Below are positions 1 through 7,948 of a stretch of DNA of 64,000 nucleotides, piece after piece. Made by a program: the position numbers and the translations under genes. The number at the start of each line of letters is the position of its first letter. Position 1 is the stretch's first letter. The DNA is from Polyangiaceae bacterium. GTDB taxonomy: Bacteria > Myxococcota_A > Polyangia > Polyangiales > Polyangiaceae. The notes under the pieces were generated by a model. It did no database searches, had not been told where the DNA came from, and saw only the letters and a program-made list of their open reading frames with translations. Location: NCBI GenBank assembly GCA_025936115.1, contig JAICTZ010000007.1:1-64000 (forward strand). Reading direction: 5' to 3'.

Positions 1-309
1 GCCGGAGGCGAGAGCGTCGAGCAGTGCCGGGAAGCGTCTGACGAGACGAGCGGCGGCAACGCGCCGGAAAGCCTCGTCCTCCGAGAAGCGGAGCTCGTAG
101 ATGCAATAGGTGTAGAGGCTCGAGCAGGCGCGGGTGCGGTGAATGCCGCGCGCTTCGACCTCGCCGAGGTGGACGAGGAGCTCGGCAAGCAGTTGGTTCG
201 AACGACCCACGAGGCGGCGCGTCCCTTCGAGGAGCTCGGCATCGGAGAGCTGCGCGAGCGACGCTGGGCCTGGAATGCCGGATGCATCCACGTGTGTGTT
301 CGTTTGCAT
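1..309 (-). CDS. HNH-endonuclease-family protein, N-terminal part (cut by window edge)
   Basis: Only the first 103 codons are in the window; the rest lies before base 1. The start is the ATG at 309. The visible part is an all-helical-looking region with a Ser-Asp-Ala-Glu-Leu-Leu stretch near residue 22, followed by a run resembling the N-terminal domain of a large myxobacterial family whose C-terminus carries an HNH nuclease motif. That motif would lie outside the window, so catalysis cannot be judged. These genes occur in many copies in Polyangia genomes; their role is not established. The family call is by resemblance only. Confidence 0.6.
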   Translation of the reverse strand, partial: MQTNTHVDASGIPGPASLAQLSDAELLEGTRRLVGRSNQLLAELLVHLGEVEARGIHRTRACSSLYTYCIYELRFSEDEAFRRVAAARLVRRFPALLDALASG

Positions 310-870
310 GCGCGTACGGTAACGCCGGGTTTTCGGTGCTCGCTAAAGGCGCGCTCGCGGGCGATTGAGCACCGAAACGCCGTGCGAATCGTCCGGTCGA
401 GCAAGAGCTCAGCAGCGCGCCTGCCATGTTCCGCGTGCGACTCTTTTCGAGTGCCAGCCACGCTCGCGACCGCGAGCGCCACGAACCCTGTCAAGGAAAA
501 TCGGAGATTAGAAACGATGGACCAAATCCGTCGCGCTCACGCTCCGAGCTACGCGAAGGCGCGTCTCTCCTTTCTTCGTCGCCGTTCGCCGCATCCACCC
601 CATTCCACGTTCCGCCGTTCGCGTCGGTTCGGCGCCGCACACCGTCACGCGCCGCAGACCACCCACGTCGACCACTCCACGCCGCCGGCCGCGGCACGCC
701 GTCGTTACGCCGCCCACGCCGTCGTTACGCCGCCACGCCGCCATGGACACCGTCCCGGCCGCTACAGCGTCCCACGCCGCTACGGTTCCGCGCTCCGCCG
801 CTGCACGCCGCTCGCATCCTTACGGCTGTGCACGCCGTCGTCACGGCACTGCAGCCGCCGTCACGGCTCT
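310..870. other. non-coding stretch with degenerate short repeats
   Basis: About 560 bases with no convincing gene. From about 680 it holds degenerate repeats of the form CACGCCGTCGTTACGCCG (two close 21-bp copies near 695-735), grading into the 50-bp array downstream. Several plus-strand frames stay open through it, but they encode only Arg/Ala/His-rich low-complexity sequence with no domain. Being open in several frames at once is what GC-rich repeats produce, so no CDS is called. No promoter stands out. Confidence 0.5.
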
Positions 871-1060
871 GCACGCGGCCGTTACACGCCGTTGCACGCA
901 GCTCGCATTCTTACGGCTCTGCACGCGGCCGTTACACGCCGTTGCACGCAGCTCGCATTCTTACGGCTCTGCACGCGGCCGTTACACGCCGTTGCACGCA
1001 GCTCGCATTCTTACGGCTCCGCACTCCGCCGGTGCACGCCCTTCGCCTCCTTACGGCTCT
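871..1060. repeat. 50-bp tandem repeat array
   Basis: Three consecutive 50-bp units start at 871, 921 and 971; they are identical apart from the last base of the third unit. A fourth, shortened 40-bp relative occupies 1021-1060, and more degenerate units extend upstream to about 770. Each unit begins GCACGCGGCCGTTACACG and ends TTACGGCTCT. The period is not a multiple of 3, which argues against a repeat protein. The 40-bp unit supplies the stop codon of the methyltransferase gene at 1051-1053, and that gene's last codons (from 1061) look like another diverged unit. Confidence 0.9.
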
Positions 1061-2520
1061 GCACTCTGCCGTTTCACGCCGTTCGCCTCGCGCGCGAGTG
1101 CGTCCTCGAGTGCCTCGAGCGACAACGACTCGAGTAACGCCTTGTTGATCGGTCGCATGGCGTCCCAAAACAGGCGCGCCTCGAAGAACTTCCGTGCGAG
1201 CGGCGACTCGAGCGCACGCACGAGCACGGTGGCGCGCTCGGCGTCCGCGCACGGCAGAAAATACGCCGTGTCGTCGAGCACGACGGGCCGCTCGCCATCC
1301 GGCGCGAGCGCCCGGAACGTGAGCTCTTTGTGCAGCGCCGAGATCGCGACTTTGTGGGGCGCAAAGGTGTACTCGCCCACGCCGAACATCGAGAACGGCG
1401 GCTGCCCACGATAGATGCGACTCTTGCGCGCCGCGAAAGCCGCGAGGTGTTGCTCGAGGTAACGCCACGTGGCGGGCGCGCGCGCGCGAATCACGCGCGT
1501 GTCGTCGCCGAGCGCTCGCTGCGTCACGAGCACGAAGCGCGGTGGCGAGCGCCGCGCCCGCACGAGGTCCGTCCCCTTGAACAGCGGGTAGACGTAGTCG
1601 CGCTCGATCGCGACCGCTTCACCGAGGCCGTTTCGAAGCCTGCCGTCTTCCTCCACGAGCTCCATCACGCGCGTGACATCGTGCTTCACGCCCGAGCGCC
1701 AGCCTTGTGCGCTCTCGCTTTCGAGCGCCCCAGTCGCCCGATACGCGTCGAAATCACTGTAAACGCGTCCACGACTCACGCCCATGTGGCTCACGGGTTC
1801 GTGGGCCGCGAGACTCGAATAGACGGCCCAGCGCGCCTCGCCTGTATCGCGGGCTCGCTCGCCGCTACCGCGTACTACGAGCAACACCGCGGCGACCGCG
1901 GCCGCAAAATTTGCGCGCGCGTCCACGGCGCGCACCTCGCCGCTGAGCTCCCACTCCGAGCTCGCACACTGCGCGAGCAGGCGGCGTGCCACGGCCGTTT
2001 TGCACAACATGGCGAGCGTGAAGCGCCGGCCCCGGGTGACGTCCAAGAGACGCGCGAGCATCCACTCCGAAATGTCGAAGTTGCTCTTGCCCGTGAGCGC
2101 GTCGAACCCGGTCTCCCCCTTGTGGTTGCGTTTCGTCGGCAGATTTTCGGCGTCGAGCGCGCCGAGCGTCGAGTTCGTCACCCACGGCGGATTGCCGAGC
2201 ACGAGCAGCGGCTCGGGCAGCCGGGCGACGACGCTCGCCCAGTCCACCGCAAAAAAATCAGCCTTTGCGACGCTCGCCCCCGTCCCGGAGAGGACACGCC
2301 GAGCGACTTCGACGTACTCCGGCGAGCGCTCGTAACCGACGAGCCGTGCCCCCGAAAAACGGCGCGCGGCGGCCAAAAAGGTCCCCGTTCCACAGGTCGG
2401 CTCGAGCACGCTCGCAAACCGCTCACCGGAGCGCGCGACGAGCTCCACCACGGCATCGGCGAGAGCTCTCGGCGTTTGCCAATCGCCGAGCTCGACGCGC
2501 TGCCGGCGCGCGCGATTCAT
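1051..2520 (-). CDS. orphan N6-adenine DNA methyltransferase (NPPW type)
   Basis: About 489 residues. Near residue 40 is an AdoMet-binding motif I (EPTCGTGTFL) and near residue 100 the catalytic motif IV NPPW (context LGNPPWVTNS), the signature of adenine-N6 methyltransferases. The order (binding motif, then catalytic motif, then a long C-terminal target-recognition region) fits the TaqI/Eco57I-like gamma class. No restriction gene is adjacent, so it looks solitary. The start is ATG 2520, 58 bp from the divergent DUF481 gene; the frame stays open upstream but that part is low-complexity and unlike the family. The C-terminus runs into the repeat array. Confidence 0.85.
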   Translation of the reverse strand: MNRARRQRVELGDWQTPRALADAVVELVARSGERFASVLEPTCGTGTFLAAARRFSGARLVGYERSPEYVEVARRVLSGTGASVAKADFFAVDWASVVARLPEPLLVLGNPPWVTNSTLGALDAENLPTKRNHKGETGFDALTGKSNFDISEWMLARLLDVTRGRRFTLAMLCKTAVARRLLAQCASSEWELSGEVRAVDARANFAAAVAAVLLVVRGSGERARDTGEARWAVYSSLAAHEPVSHMGVSRGRVYSDFDAYRATGALESESAQGWRSGVKHDVTRVMELVEEDGRLRNGLGEAVAIERDYVYPLFKGTDLVRARRSPPRFVLVTQRALGDDTRVIRARAPATWRYLEQHLAAFAARKSRIYRGQPPFSMFGVGEYTFAPHKVAISALHKELTFRALAPDGERPVVLDDTAYFLPCADAERATVLVRALESPLARKFFEARLFWDAMRPINKALLESLSLEALEDALAREANGVKRQSAEP

Positions 2521-2578
2521 CGAGCCCCTGGGGGTAGCCGGCACGCGACAACTGTGCTCCAAATCGCCGCCGAACCCA

Positions 2579-3724
2579 ATGACCCATCGAACACGGCGCG
2601 GGACAAGCGCGACCCTTTCCGGACTCCTTCGCGCGCGCGCTGCGCGTTCCTGCGTCGCAGTCGGCGCGTGCGCAACGAGCGTACTCGCCGCGCCCGTCGC
2701 GCTCGCGCAGACGATGGGCGCCCCGCCGCCCGACGCGACGGCGCTCGTGTCCACACCGACGGCCAGCGCGAAACCGCCCGAGAAGGCCGACGCGCTCGAC
2801 GTGACGACCGTTGCGATTTCCGCCGGCGGACAGCTCTCGACCGGCAACTCGCGCCTGCTCGCCGGCACGGTGAGCGCCGACTACCAAACGCGCTTCTCCG
2901 ACAACGGCATCGGCCTCAACTTGCTCGGCAACTACGGCGAGAGCGCGACGCCCGGCTCGGACCTGCACGTGAGCGCCCAAAATATCCAGGGCCGCGCGCG
3001 CTACGACCGTTACCTCATCGATCCCATGAGCGTGTTCGTCCTCAACACCGGCCGCCATGACCGCTTCCAGGGCCTCGACTTTCGGTACAATCTAGATCCC
3101 GGCGTCAAATACCTGTTCGTTCAGGAATCGGACACGAAGCTCTGGGGCGAGCTCGGCTACGACTTTCAGTACGACATCCGGCGCAACGATTCACTGACGC
3201 AAGCCGACGGCACCCGCCTCGATAAGACGGCGACCGACCACTCGGTGCGTCTCTTCGCCGGCTTCACACACGCTTTCAACGACAGCGTGAACCTGACGAC
3301 GGGCGTCGAGTACCTGCAGAGCGTCGTGCACGCCACGAAGAACCGCATCAACTTCGACGCGCTCTTCGCGGCCAAGCTCGGTGGCGGTCTCGCGCTCGGC
3401 GTCGGCTTCAACGCGCGCTACGACCACGATCCCTTGCCCGAGAAGAAGCGCCTCGATACGCAGTCGATCCTGAGCCTCATCTACTCTTTCAGCGACGCGC
3501 CGAAAGCGATGCCCGAAGAGCCCAAGTGCCCACCGCCCCTACCGGCGCCCGCCTGCGTCCCCGTGGTTGCGCCCGTACCGACCGCACCCGACGTAACGCC
3601 GAACGGCGCCGCTCCCGCCGAGCCGCCACCGCCGTCAGCCGCACCCGCGCCTGTTCCACCGGCAGCTCAGCCGACGGCACCGCCCGCGGGGATCGCCCCG
3701 GGGCCGGTCGCACCCGCACCGTAA
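2579..3724 (+). CDS. DUF481-family outer-membrane beta-barrel protein
   Basis: 381 residues. A long basic N-terminus and hydrophobic segment end in VALAQT, a likely signal-peptidase site near residue 44. The middle (about 70-310) has alternating beta strands and patterns such as GQLSTGNS and ARYDRYL typical of DUF481 proteins, which form outer-membrane barrels and are linked to osmotic or salt response in some bacteria. The last 65 residues are a Pro/Ala tail probably exposed to the periplasm or disordered. Monocistronic: divergent to the methyltransferase and followed by an inverted-repeat element. Substrate unknown. Confidence 0.8.
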   Translation: MTHRTRRGTSATLSGLLRARAARSCVAVGACATSVLAAPVALAQTMGAPPPDATALVSTPTASAKPPEKADALDVTTVAISAGGQLSTGNSRLLAGTVSADYQTRFSDNGIGLNLLGNYGESATPGSDLHVSAQNIQGRARYDRYLIDPMSVFVLNTGRHDRFQGLDFRYNLDPGVKYLFVQESDTKLWGELGYDFQYDIRRNDSLTQADGTRLDKTATDHSVRLFAGFTHAFNDSVNLTTGVEYLQSVVHATKNRINFDALFAAKLGGGLALGVGFNARYDHDPLPEKKRLDTQSILSLIYSFSDAPKAMPEEPKCPPPLPAPACVPVVAPVPTAPDVTPNGAAPAEPPPPSAAPAPVPPAAQPTAPPAGIAPGPVAPAP

Positions 3725-3750
3725 CGGCACGCTGCGGAGCATCGGGGAAC

Positions 3751-3859
3751 TTACCGCCAAGGCGCCCAGGGGTTTAAATCTCGGAGCTGGTCGTGCTGCG
3801 CACCGGCCGCGATCCAAAATCTTGGCGTTCTTGGCGGCTTCTGGCGCCTTGGCGGTTAA
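3751..3859. repeat. dispersed inverted-repeat element, copy 1
   Basis: Starts TTACCGCCAAGGCGCC and ends GGCGCCTTGGCGGTTAA, so its ends are inverted copies of one another, with an internal CTTGGCGTTCTTGGCGG. The same core occurs at 41078-41281. It lies between the convergent DUF481 and DHH genes, where it could also fold as a terminator. Confidence 0.75.
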
Positions 3860-3893
3860 CTCCCGGAAGCCGTCCGGGCGCGCAACCGAGCCG

Positions 3894-4982
3894 TCAGCTC
3901 TTGCGCTTGTCGAGCTCAGGCACGACGCGCGCGACGCGCTTGTGCACGACTTCGCGCACCATGCTCCAGAGGCTCTCTTCGTCGCCGCTCTCGGCCATGA
4001 GCCCGAGGGGAATGCGGAAGCCACCCATGTCGGCGCGACCGCCGCCGTAGGGCCGACCCTCGCTGTCGTCGCCGAAAACGTTTTGCATGAAGACCGCGGG
4101 ATCGACGCTCGCGCGGCGGGTACGGAGCGAGCCGTCGACGCGGTCTTCGACGATGCCGAACACGAGCACGGTGTCGATGTCCTCGCGCCGGAGCAGGAAA
4201 TCGGCTGCCATCGGGATGGCGTCGCGGTTCGTGCCCGAAACGTGGCCCACGCCGGCGATCGCGAAATCACGCACCACTTCCAGATCGGCGAGCGCGCGTC
4301 CGATGGCGGCCATGGCTTCGGCCGAAATGGCGCGGCGGCCGACGCGCGAGAGCGTCTCGGCGTCGACGAACGGCTTCAGGTACGCGGCGGCGCGGAAGTC
4401 CGCGGGCGTCGCGTACGCAAAGTCGTCGGTGTCCGTCTGGATGCCGAAGAACATCGCGGTCGCAACGTCGCCGTCGTCGTTGCCGGTGCCGAACGGCGCG
4501 AGCCCCGCCTCGGCGTACTCGGCGTAAATGGTGCACGTCGCACCCACATCGTGCCGAATGTCCACGAAGGGCGCCTTCGGGATGGTCGTCGGGCGATGGT
4601 GGTCGACGATCGTGAGGACCTCGAGCCCGGGGGGCAGCTTGATGCTCGTCTCGCTCGCGCTGGCGTCGACGAGCGAAAGGTAACGGTACGGCGCGAGCTC
4701 CGCCGGGTCGCTCACCTTGACCATCGGCACGTTGAGGAGCTTCACGAGCGCGCGATTTTCCGAACGTGAAATCGGCAGCACGTGAGCGATCGTGGCCGAG
4801 ACGCCGAGACGCTCGCAGAGCCGCCGGTGGGCGAGCGCGCTGGCAATCGCATCCGGATCGGGGTGACCCCCGAGTAAAATCACGTGGCGCTCATCGCGGG
4901 CGCCGGCCAGCACCGCCTCGAGCTCGTGGATGCGGTCGGTCTGTAGCGGCGGGTGAACGGCGCTGAGATGTGGGGCGTTCAA
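3894..4982 (-). CDS. DHH-family phosphoesterase (nanoRNase/pAp phosphatase-like)
   Basis: 362 residues from TTG 4982. The DHH superfamily metal-binding motifs are in order: GGHPDPDAIASA near residue 36, an Asp in SLVDASASE near 100, and the signature DHHRPTT near 120. A C-terminal glycine-rich GGGRADMGG fits the DHHA1 substrate-binding domain. Relatives hydrolyse short RNA oligonucleotides or 3'-phosphoadenosine 5'-phosphate using Mn2+; the exact substrate here is not determinable. TTG 4982 has AGAGG four bases upstream; the frame is open further, to a TTG at 5075, with unlike sequence. Stands alone, upstream of and divergent from the ilv leader. Confidence 0.85.
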   Translation of the reverse strand: MNAPHLSAVHPPLQTDRIHELEAVLAGARDERHVILLGGHPDPDAIASALAHRRLCERLGVSATIAHVLPISRSENRALVKLLNVPMVKVSDPAELAPYRYLSLVDASASETSIKLPPGLEVLTIVDHHRPTTIPKAPFVDIRHDVGATCTIYAEYAEAGLAPFGTGNDDGDVATAMFFGIQTDTDDFAYATPADFRAAAYLKPFVDAETLSRVGRRAISAEAMAAIGRALADLEVVRDFAIAGVGHVSGTNRDAIPMAADFLLRREDIDTVLVFGIVEDRVDGSLRTRRASVDPAVFMQNVFGDDSEGRPYGGGRADMGGFRIPLGLMAESGDEESLWSMVREVVHKRVARVVPELDKRKS

Positions 4983-5277
4983 AGGACCTCTGAAAACGGC
5001 GGCCTTGCTGGGCGACAGGTTAGCACTCGTCGTGCGGGGCACGCGGGAAGCAGGGTCTGTAGCGACGATGATCAATAGCCACGGTTTGGCTCCGGTGGAA
5101 CCCTTCTAGGAATTTTTCTTGAATTTCAAGAGGTTACGCCGCAGCGGTCGAGCGCTCAGCGTTACGAGCGCATCCGTTCCGTCGCCGTCACCGCCAGGTT
5201 TCGCCTGAGGCGAGCGCTAAAGGTCCCCGTGGAACATACTTGACGGGACGCGTCGAGGAAGGCAGGGTTAGGCGACC
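4983..5277. other. intergenic region with palindrome and possible ilv promoter
   Basis: Region between the divergent DHH gene and the ilv leader. It holds an AT-rich island with the 13-bp palindrome CTTGAATTTCAAG at 5118-5130, a candidate operator or promoter part. A TTGACG at 5240-5245 is a plausible -35 box for the ilv operon, but the bases 17-19 further on (around CAGGGTTAG, 5262-5270) are a poor -10. If it is used, transcription would begin almost at the leader ATG, giving a nearly leaderless leader peptide. Confidence 0.35.
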
Positions 5278-5388
5278 ATGTCGGTGCAGCCCACTTCGTC
5301 GGATTTCGCGAGCGCAGGCTCTCGGGTCGTCGTCGTCGGGCTTCTTCCCGTCCTCGGCCTTATTGGCTCGGGTGCGGCGGCCGACTGA
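5278..5388 (+). CDS. ilv operon leader peptide (36 aa)
   Basis: Short ORF from ATG 5278 to TGA 5386-5388. Residues 17-29 read V-V-V-V-G-L-L-P-V-L-G-L-I, so 10 of 13 positions are Val, Leu or Ile, exactly the products of the operon that follows. Four consecutive GTC codons (5326-5337) would be sensitive to Val-tRNA shortage. This is the hallmark of a ribosome-mediated attenuation leader. The peptide itself probably has no other function. The possible AGGAAGG is rather far upstream (about 5256), so initiation may be weak or leaderless. An alternative reading as random ORF is unlikely given residue content, position and the terminator downstream. Confidence 0.85.
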   Translation: MSVQPTSSDFASAGSRVVVVGLLPVLGLIGSGAAAD

Positions 5389-5425
5389 AGTAATCCCAAA
5401 CTTCCTCGAAACGGCCCCCGCACCC
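5370..5425 (+). promoter_or_regulatory. predicted antiterminator pairing of ilv attenuator
   Basis: GGGTGCGG at 5370-5377, at the end of the leader ORF, is the exact complement of CCGCACCC at 5418-5425, which overlaps the 5' arm of the terminator. A ribosome stalled on the Val/Leu/Ile codons leaves 5370-5377 free to pair and so blocks the terminator. A ribosome reaching the stop codon covers it and lets the terminator form. Pairing is read from sequence; the mechanism is inferred from known attenuators. Confidence 0.7.
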
Positions 5426-5453
5426 AAAGTGGTTCGGGGGCTTTTTCGATTTT
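5414..5453 (+). terminator. intrinsic terminator (attenuator) before ilvB
   Basis: Stem GCCCCCG (5414-5420) with CGGGGGC (5435-5441), extended inside by ACC/GGT (5422-5424 with 5431-5433) after one mismatch; six-base loop; followed by TTTTT at 5442-5446 and TTTT at 5450-5453. It lies 25 bp after the leader stop and 58 bp before ilvB, so it must be regulated for ilvB to be expressed from upstream. Confidence 0.85.
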
Positions 5454-5511
5454 AGCCCTCCCTTACCGTACGATCGTCCGCGTCAGCGCAAAGGTCCCAA
5501 GGAGTCCTCTC

Positions 5512-7308
5512 GTGGCACAACCCTCTACGAACCCCTCCGCGCCCCCTCGCATCGTCCCCGAACCGGGGATCCGCACCCTCACCGGCGCCCAGATCATCTG
5601 GGACGCACTCGAGCGGCAAGGCGTCGAGGTCGTCTTCGGCTACCCGGGCGGCGCGATCATGCCGGCGTACGACGCCCTGCCCGGCTCCACGATCCGCCAC
5701 GTGCTCGTGCGACACGAGCAAGGCGCCGCTCACATGGCGGATGGCTACGCGCGCGCGTCGGGTCGCGTCGGCGTCGCCGTGGCGACCTCGGGTCCTGGCG
5801 CGACGAACCTCGTGACCGGCATCGCCAACGCGATGATGGATTCGATCCCCATCGTTTGCATCACGGGACAGGTCGCTTCCACGCTGATCGGCAGCGATGC
5901 TTTTCAGGAGATCGACTTCACCGGCATCACGCTGCCCATCACCAAGCACAACTTCTTGGTGACGCGGACCGAAGACATCATGCCGACCATCAAGCAAGCG
6001 TTTTACATCGCAAGCTCGGGTCGGCCGGGTCCCGTCGTGGTCGACATCGCGAAGGACGCTCAGAACCGGAGCATCGAGTACCAGTACGATCCGTCGCCCG
6101 TGCGCCTGCCCGGTTACCGCCCCGAGCGGCTGCCGCTGCCGGAAGAGCTGCGCGAGGCAAAGGAGATGATCATGGAGGCCAAGCGCCCCATCATCTTCTG
6201 CGGGCACGGCGTGATCCGAGCGAACGCGACGAGCCTTTTGCTCGAGCTCGTGCACAAGACCAACATTCCCGTCGCGCTCACGCTGCTCGGTTTGGGCGGC
6301 TTTCCCGCTCGCCACGAGCGCTCGCTCGGCATGATGGGCATGCACGGCGAAGCCTGGGTCAACAAGGCCATTCAGGAAGCCGACCTGATCATCGCCCTCG
6401 GCATGCGCTTCGACGACCGCGTCACGGGCAACCTGAAGACTTACGCCCCGAACGCGAAGAAGATCCACGTCGAGCTCGACCCCGCCGAGATCAACAAGAA
6501 CGTGAAGGTGGACTTGCCACTGCTCGGCGACGTGCGCGAGATCTTGCGGCTCCTGTTGCCGCACCTAGGCCCCGGCGATTGCGCGGCCTGGCTCGCCTAC
6601 ATCGAAGAGCTCAAGGGCGACAGCGCCGTGCGCGACATTCAGGACTTGCCGGACAACGGGCGCTTGTTCGCGCCGCACGTGATCAACGATCTGTGGCGCT
6701 ACACGGACGGCAAGGCGCTCGTCGTGACCGACGTGGGCCAGCATCAGATGTGGGAAGCGCAGTACTACAAGCACGATCATCCGCGAAAGCTGCTCACGTC
6801 CGGCGGCGCCGGCACGATGGGCTTCGCGCTGCCGGCCGCCATGGGCGCGCGCCTCGCCTGTCCCAACGACGAAATCTGGGTGATCGCGGGCGACGGCGGG
6901 TTCCAGATGACGGCCTCGGAGCTTGCAACGTGCGCGCAGGAAAACATCAAGGTCAACGTCGCCATCATCAACAACGGCTTTCTCGGCATGGTGCGGCAGT
7001 GGCAGCAGTTCTTCTACGGCGGGCGCTACGTCGCGACGCCGATCAAGAGCCCCGACTACGTCATGCTCGCGCAGGCGCACGGCTTGAAGGGCATCTGCGT
7101 GACCAAGCGCAGTGACGTGCGCGCGGCCGTCGAGCAGGCGCGTAGCAACGCCGAGACGACGCTCATCGACTTCCGGGTCGAGCAGCAGGACAGCGTGTAT
7201 CCGATGGTGCCCGCGGGCGCCGACCTCGACGCCATGATCCGCCGGCCGAAGCCCGAGCTCAAATCCGCGCCCCATAACCCCATCTTCGAGACGGGAGACG
7301 ACAAATGA
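5512..7308 (+). CDS. ilvB: acetolactate synthase large (catalytic) subunit
   Basis: 598 residues. Catalyses the ThDP-dependent condensation of pyruvate with pyruvate or 2-oxobutyrate, the first common step to Val/Leu and Ile. The catalytic Glu is in VRHEQGAAHMADGYA near residue 68; SGPGATN and GQV belong to the N-terminal and FAD regions. The ThDP-binding motif starts GDGGFQM near 462 and ends in NN about 27 residues later. Full length for the family. The start is GTG 5512 with AAGGAG eight bases upstream. The last codons overlap ilvN by ATGA, implying translational coupling. Controlled by the attenuator upstream. Confidence 0.97.
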   Translation: MAQPSTNPSAPPRIVPEPGIRTLTGAQIIWDALERQGVEVVFGYPGGAIMPAYDALPGSTIRHVLVRHEQGAAHMADGYARASGRVGVAVATSGPGATNLVTGIANAMMDSIPIVCITGQVASTLIGSDAFQEIDFTGITLPITKHNFLVTRTEDIMPTIKQAFYIASSGRPGPVVVDIAKDAQNRSIEYQYDPSPVRLPGYRPERLPLPEELREAKEMIMEAKRPIIFCGHGVIRANATSLLLELVHKTNIPVALTLLGLGGFPARHERSLGMMGMHGEAWVNKAIQEADLIIALGMRFDDRVTGNLKTYAPNAKKIHVELDPAEINKNVKVDLPLLGDVREILRLLLPHLGPGDCAAWLAYIEELKGDSAVRDIQDLPDNGRLFAPHVINDLWRYTDGKALVVTDVGQHQMWEAQYYKHDHPRKLLTSGGAGTMGFALPAAMGARLACPNDEIWVIAGDGGFQMTASELATCAQENIKVNVAIINNGFLGMVRQWQQFFYGGRYVATPIKSPDYVMLAQAHGLKGICVTKRSDVRAAVEQARSNAETTLIDFRVEQQDSVYPMVPAGADLDAMIRRPKPELKSAPHNPIFETGDDK

Positions 7309-7856
7309 CCGCGCCGAATCAGCCAACCCTCCGCACCTTCGTGGCGTACGTGGAGGACCAACCGGGCGTTCTCAACCGCATCGCCTCGCTCTTTCGGCGC
7401 CGCAATTTCAACATCGTCTCGCTCAACGTGGGCCGTACCCACGAAGCCGGGATCTCGCGCATGACGGTGGTCGTCGAAGCCGACGACGACAAGGCCCTGC
7501 GCATCGAAGCAAACCTCTACAAGCTCGTGAACGTCCTCTCGGTCGAGGACATCTCGAAGCAACCGAACATCGTGCGTGACATCGCGCTCATCAAGGTCAA
7601 GGCGCCGCCCGAAAAGCGGAGCGAGGTCCTGCAGCTCTGTCAGGTGTTCCGCGCGCGCGCCCTCGACGTGGGGCCCGACACGCTCGTCGTCGAGGTCACG
7701 GGCACGCAGGACAAGATCGAAGGGCTGCTCGCCATTTTGGCGCCGTTCGGCGTGCTCGAGATGGTTCAGAGCGGCACCGTCGCCATGACGCGCGGAGACA
7801 TCTCGAGCGCGGCCAAGAGCATTGCGCAGGAGCGGCCCAGGATCGCCGTCGCGTAG
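7305..7856 (+). CDS. ilvN: acetolactate synthase small (regulatory) subunit
   Basis: 183 residues, starting inside the ilvB stop (ATGA). The N-terminal ACT domain (FVAYVEDQPGVLNRIASLF, residues about 8-80) binds the feedback inhibitor valine in the family; the C-terminal half (about 85-165) is the ALS small-subunit C-domain. It stabilises and stimulates IlvB. Length and layout are normal. A 92-bp gap without a visible terminator separates it from leuA, consistent with one long transcript. Confidence 0.96.
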   Translation: MTAPNQPTLRTFVAYVEDQPGVLNRIASLFRRRNFNIVSLNVGRTHEAGISRMTVVVEADDDKALRIEANLYKLVNVLSVEDISKQPNIVRDIALIKVKAPPEKRSEVLQLCQVFRARALDVGPDTLVVEVTGTQDKIEGLLAILAPFGVLEMVQSGTVAMTRGDISSAAKSIAQERPRIAVA

Positions 7857-7948
7857 GACCCCTTTTCCTCACCTCCACCCCGACCGTTACCTCTCACTAG
7901 ACACGCTGTAGCCGAAGCACACGGATCCGATTCAACGAAAGAAAAGTC

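Noticed and set aside
139-1414. Long overlapping plus-strand ORFs over the repeat region, encoding Arg/His/Ala-rich proteins
   Set aside because: Several frames are open at once because of GC-rich repeats whose 50-bp period shifts frame; no domain or ribosome site supports a protein.
3635-4270. 211-codon minus-strand ORF overlapping the DHH gene
   Set aside because: It is out of frame with the DHH motifs and partly opposite the DUF481 tail.
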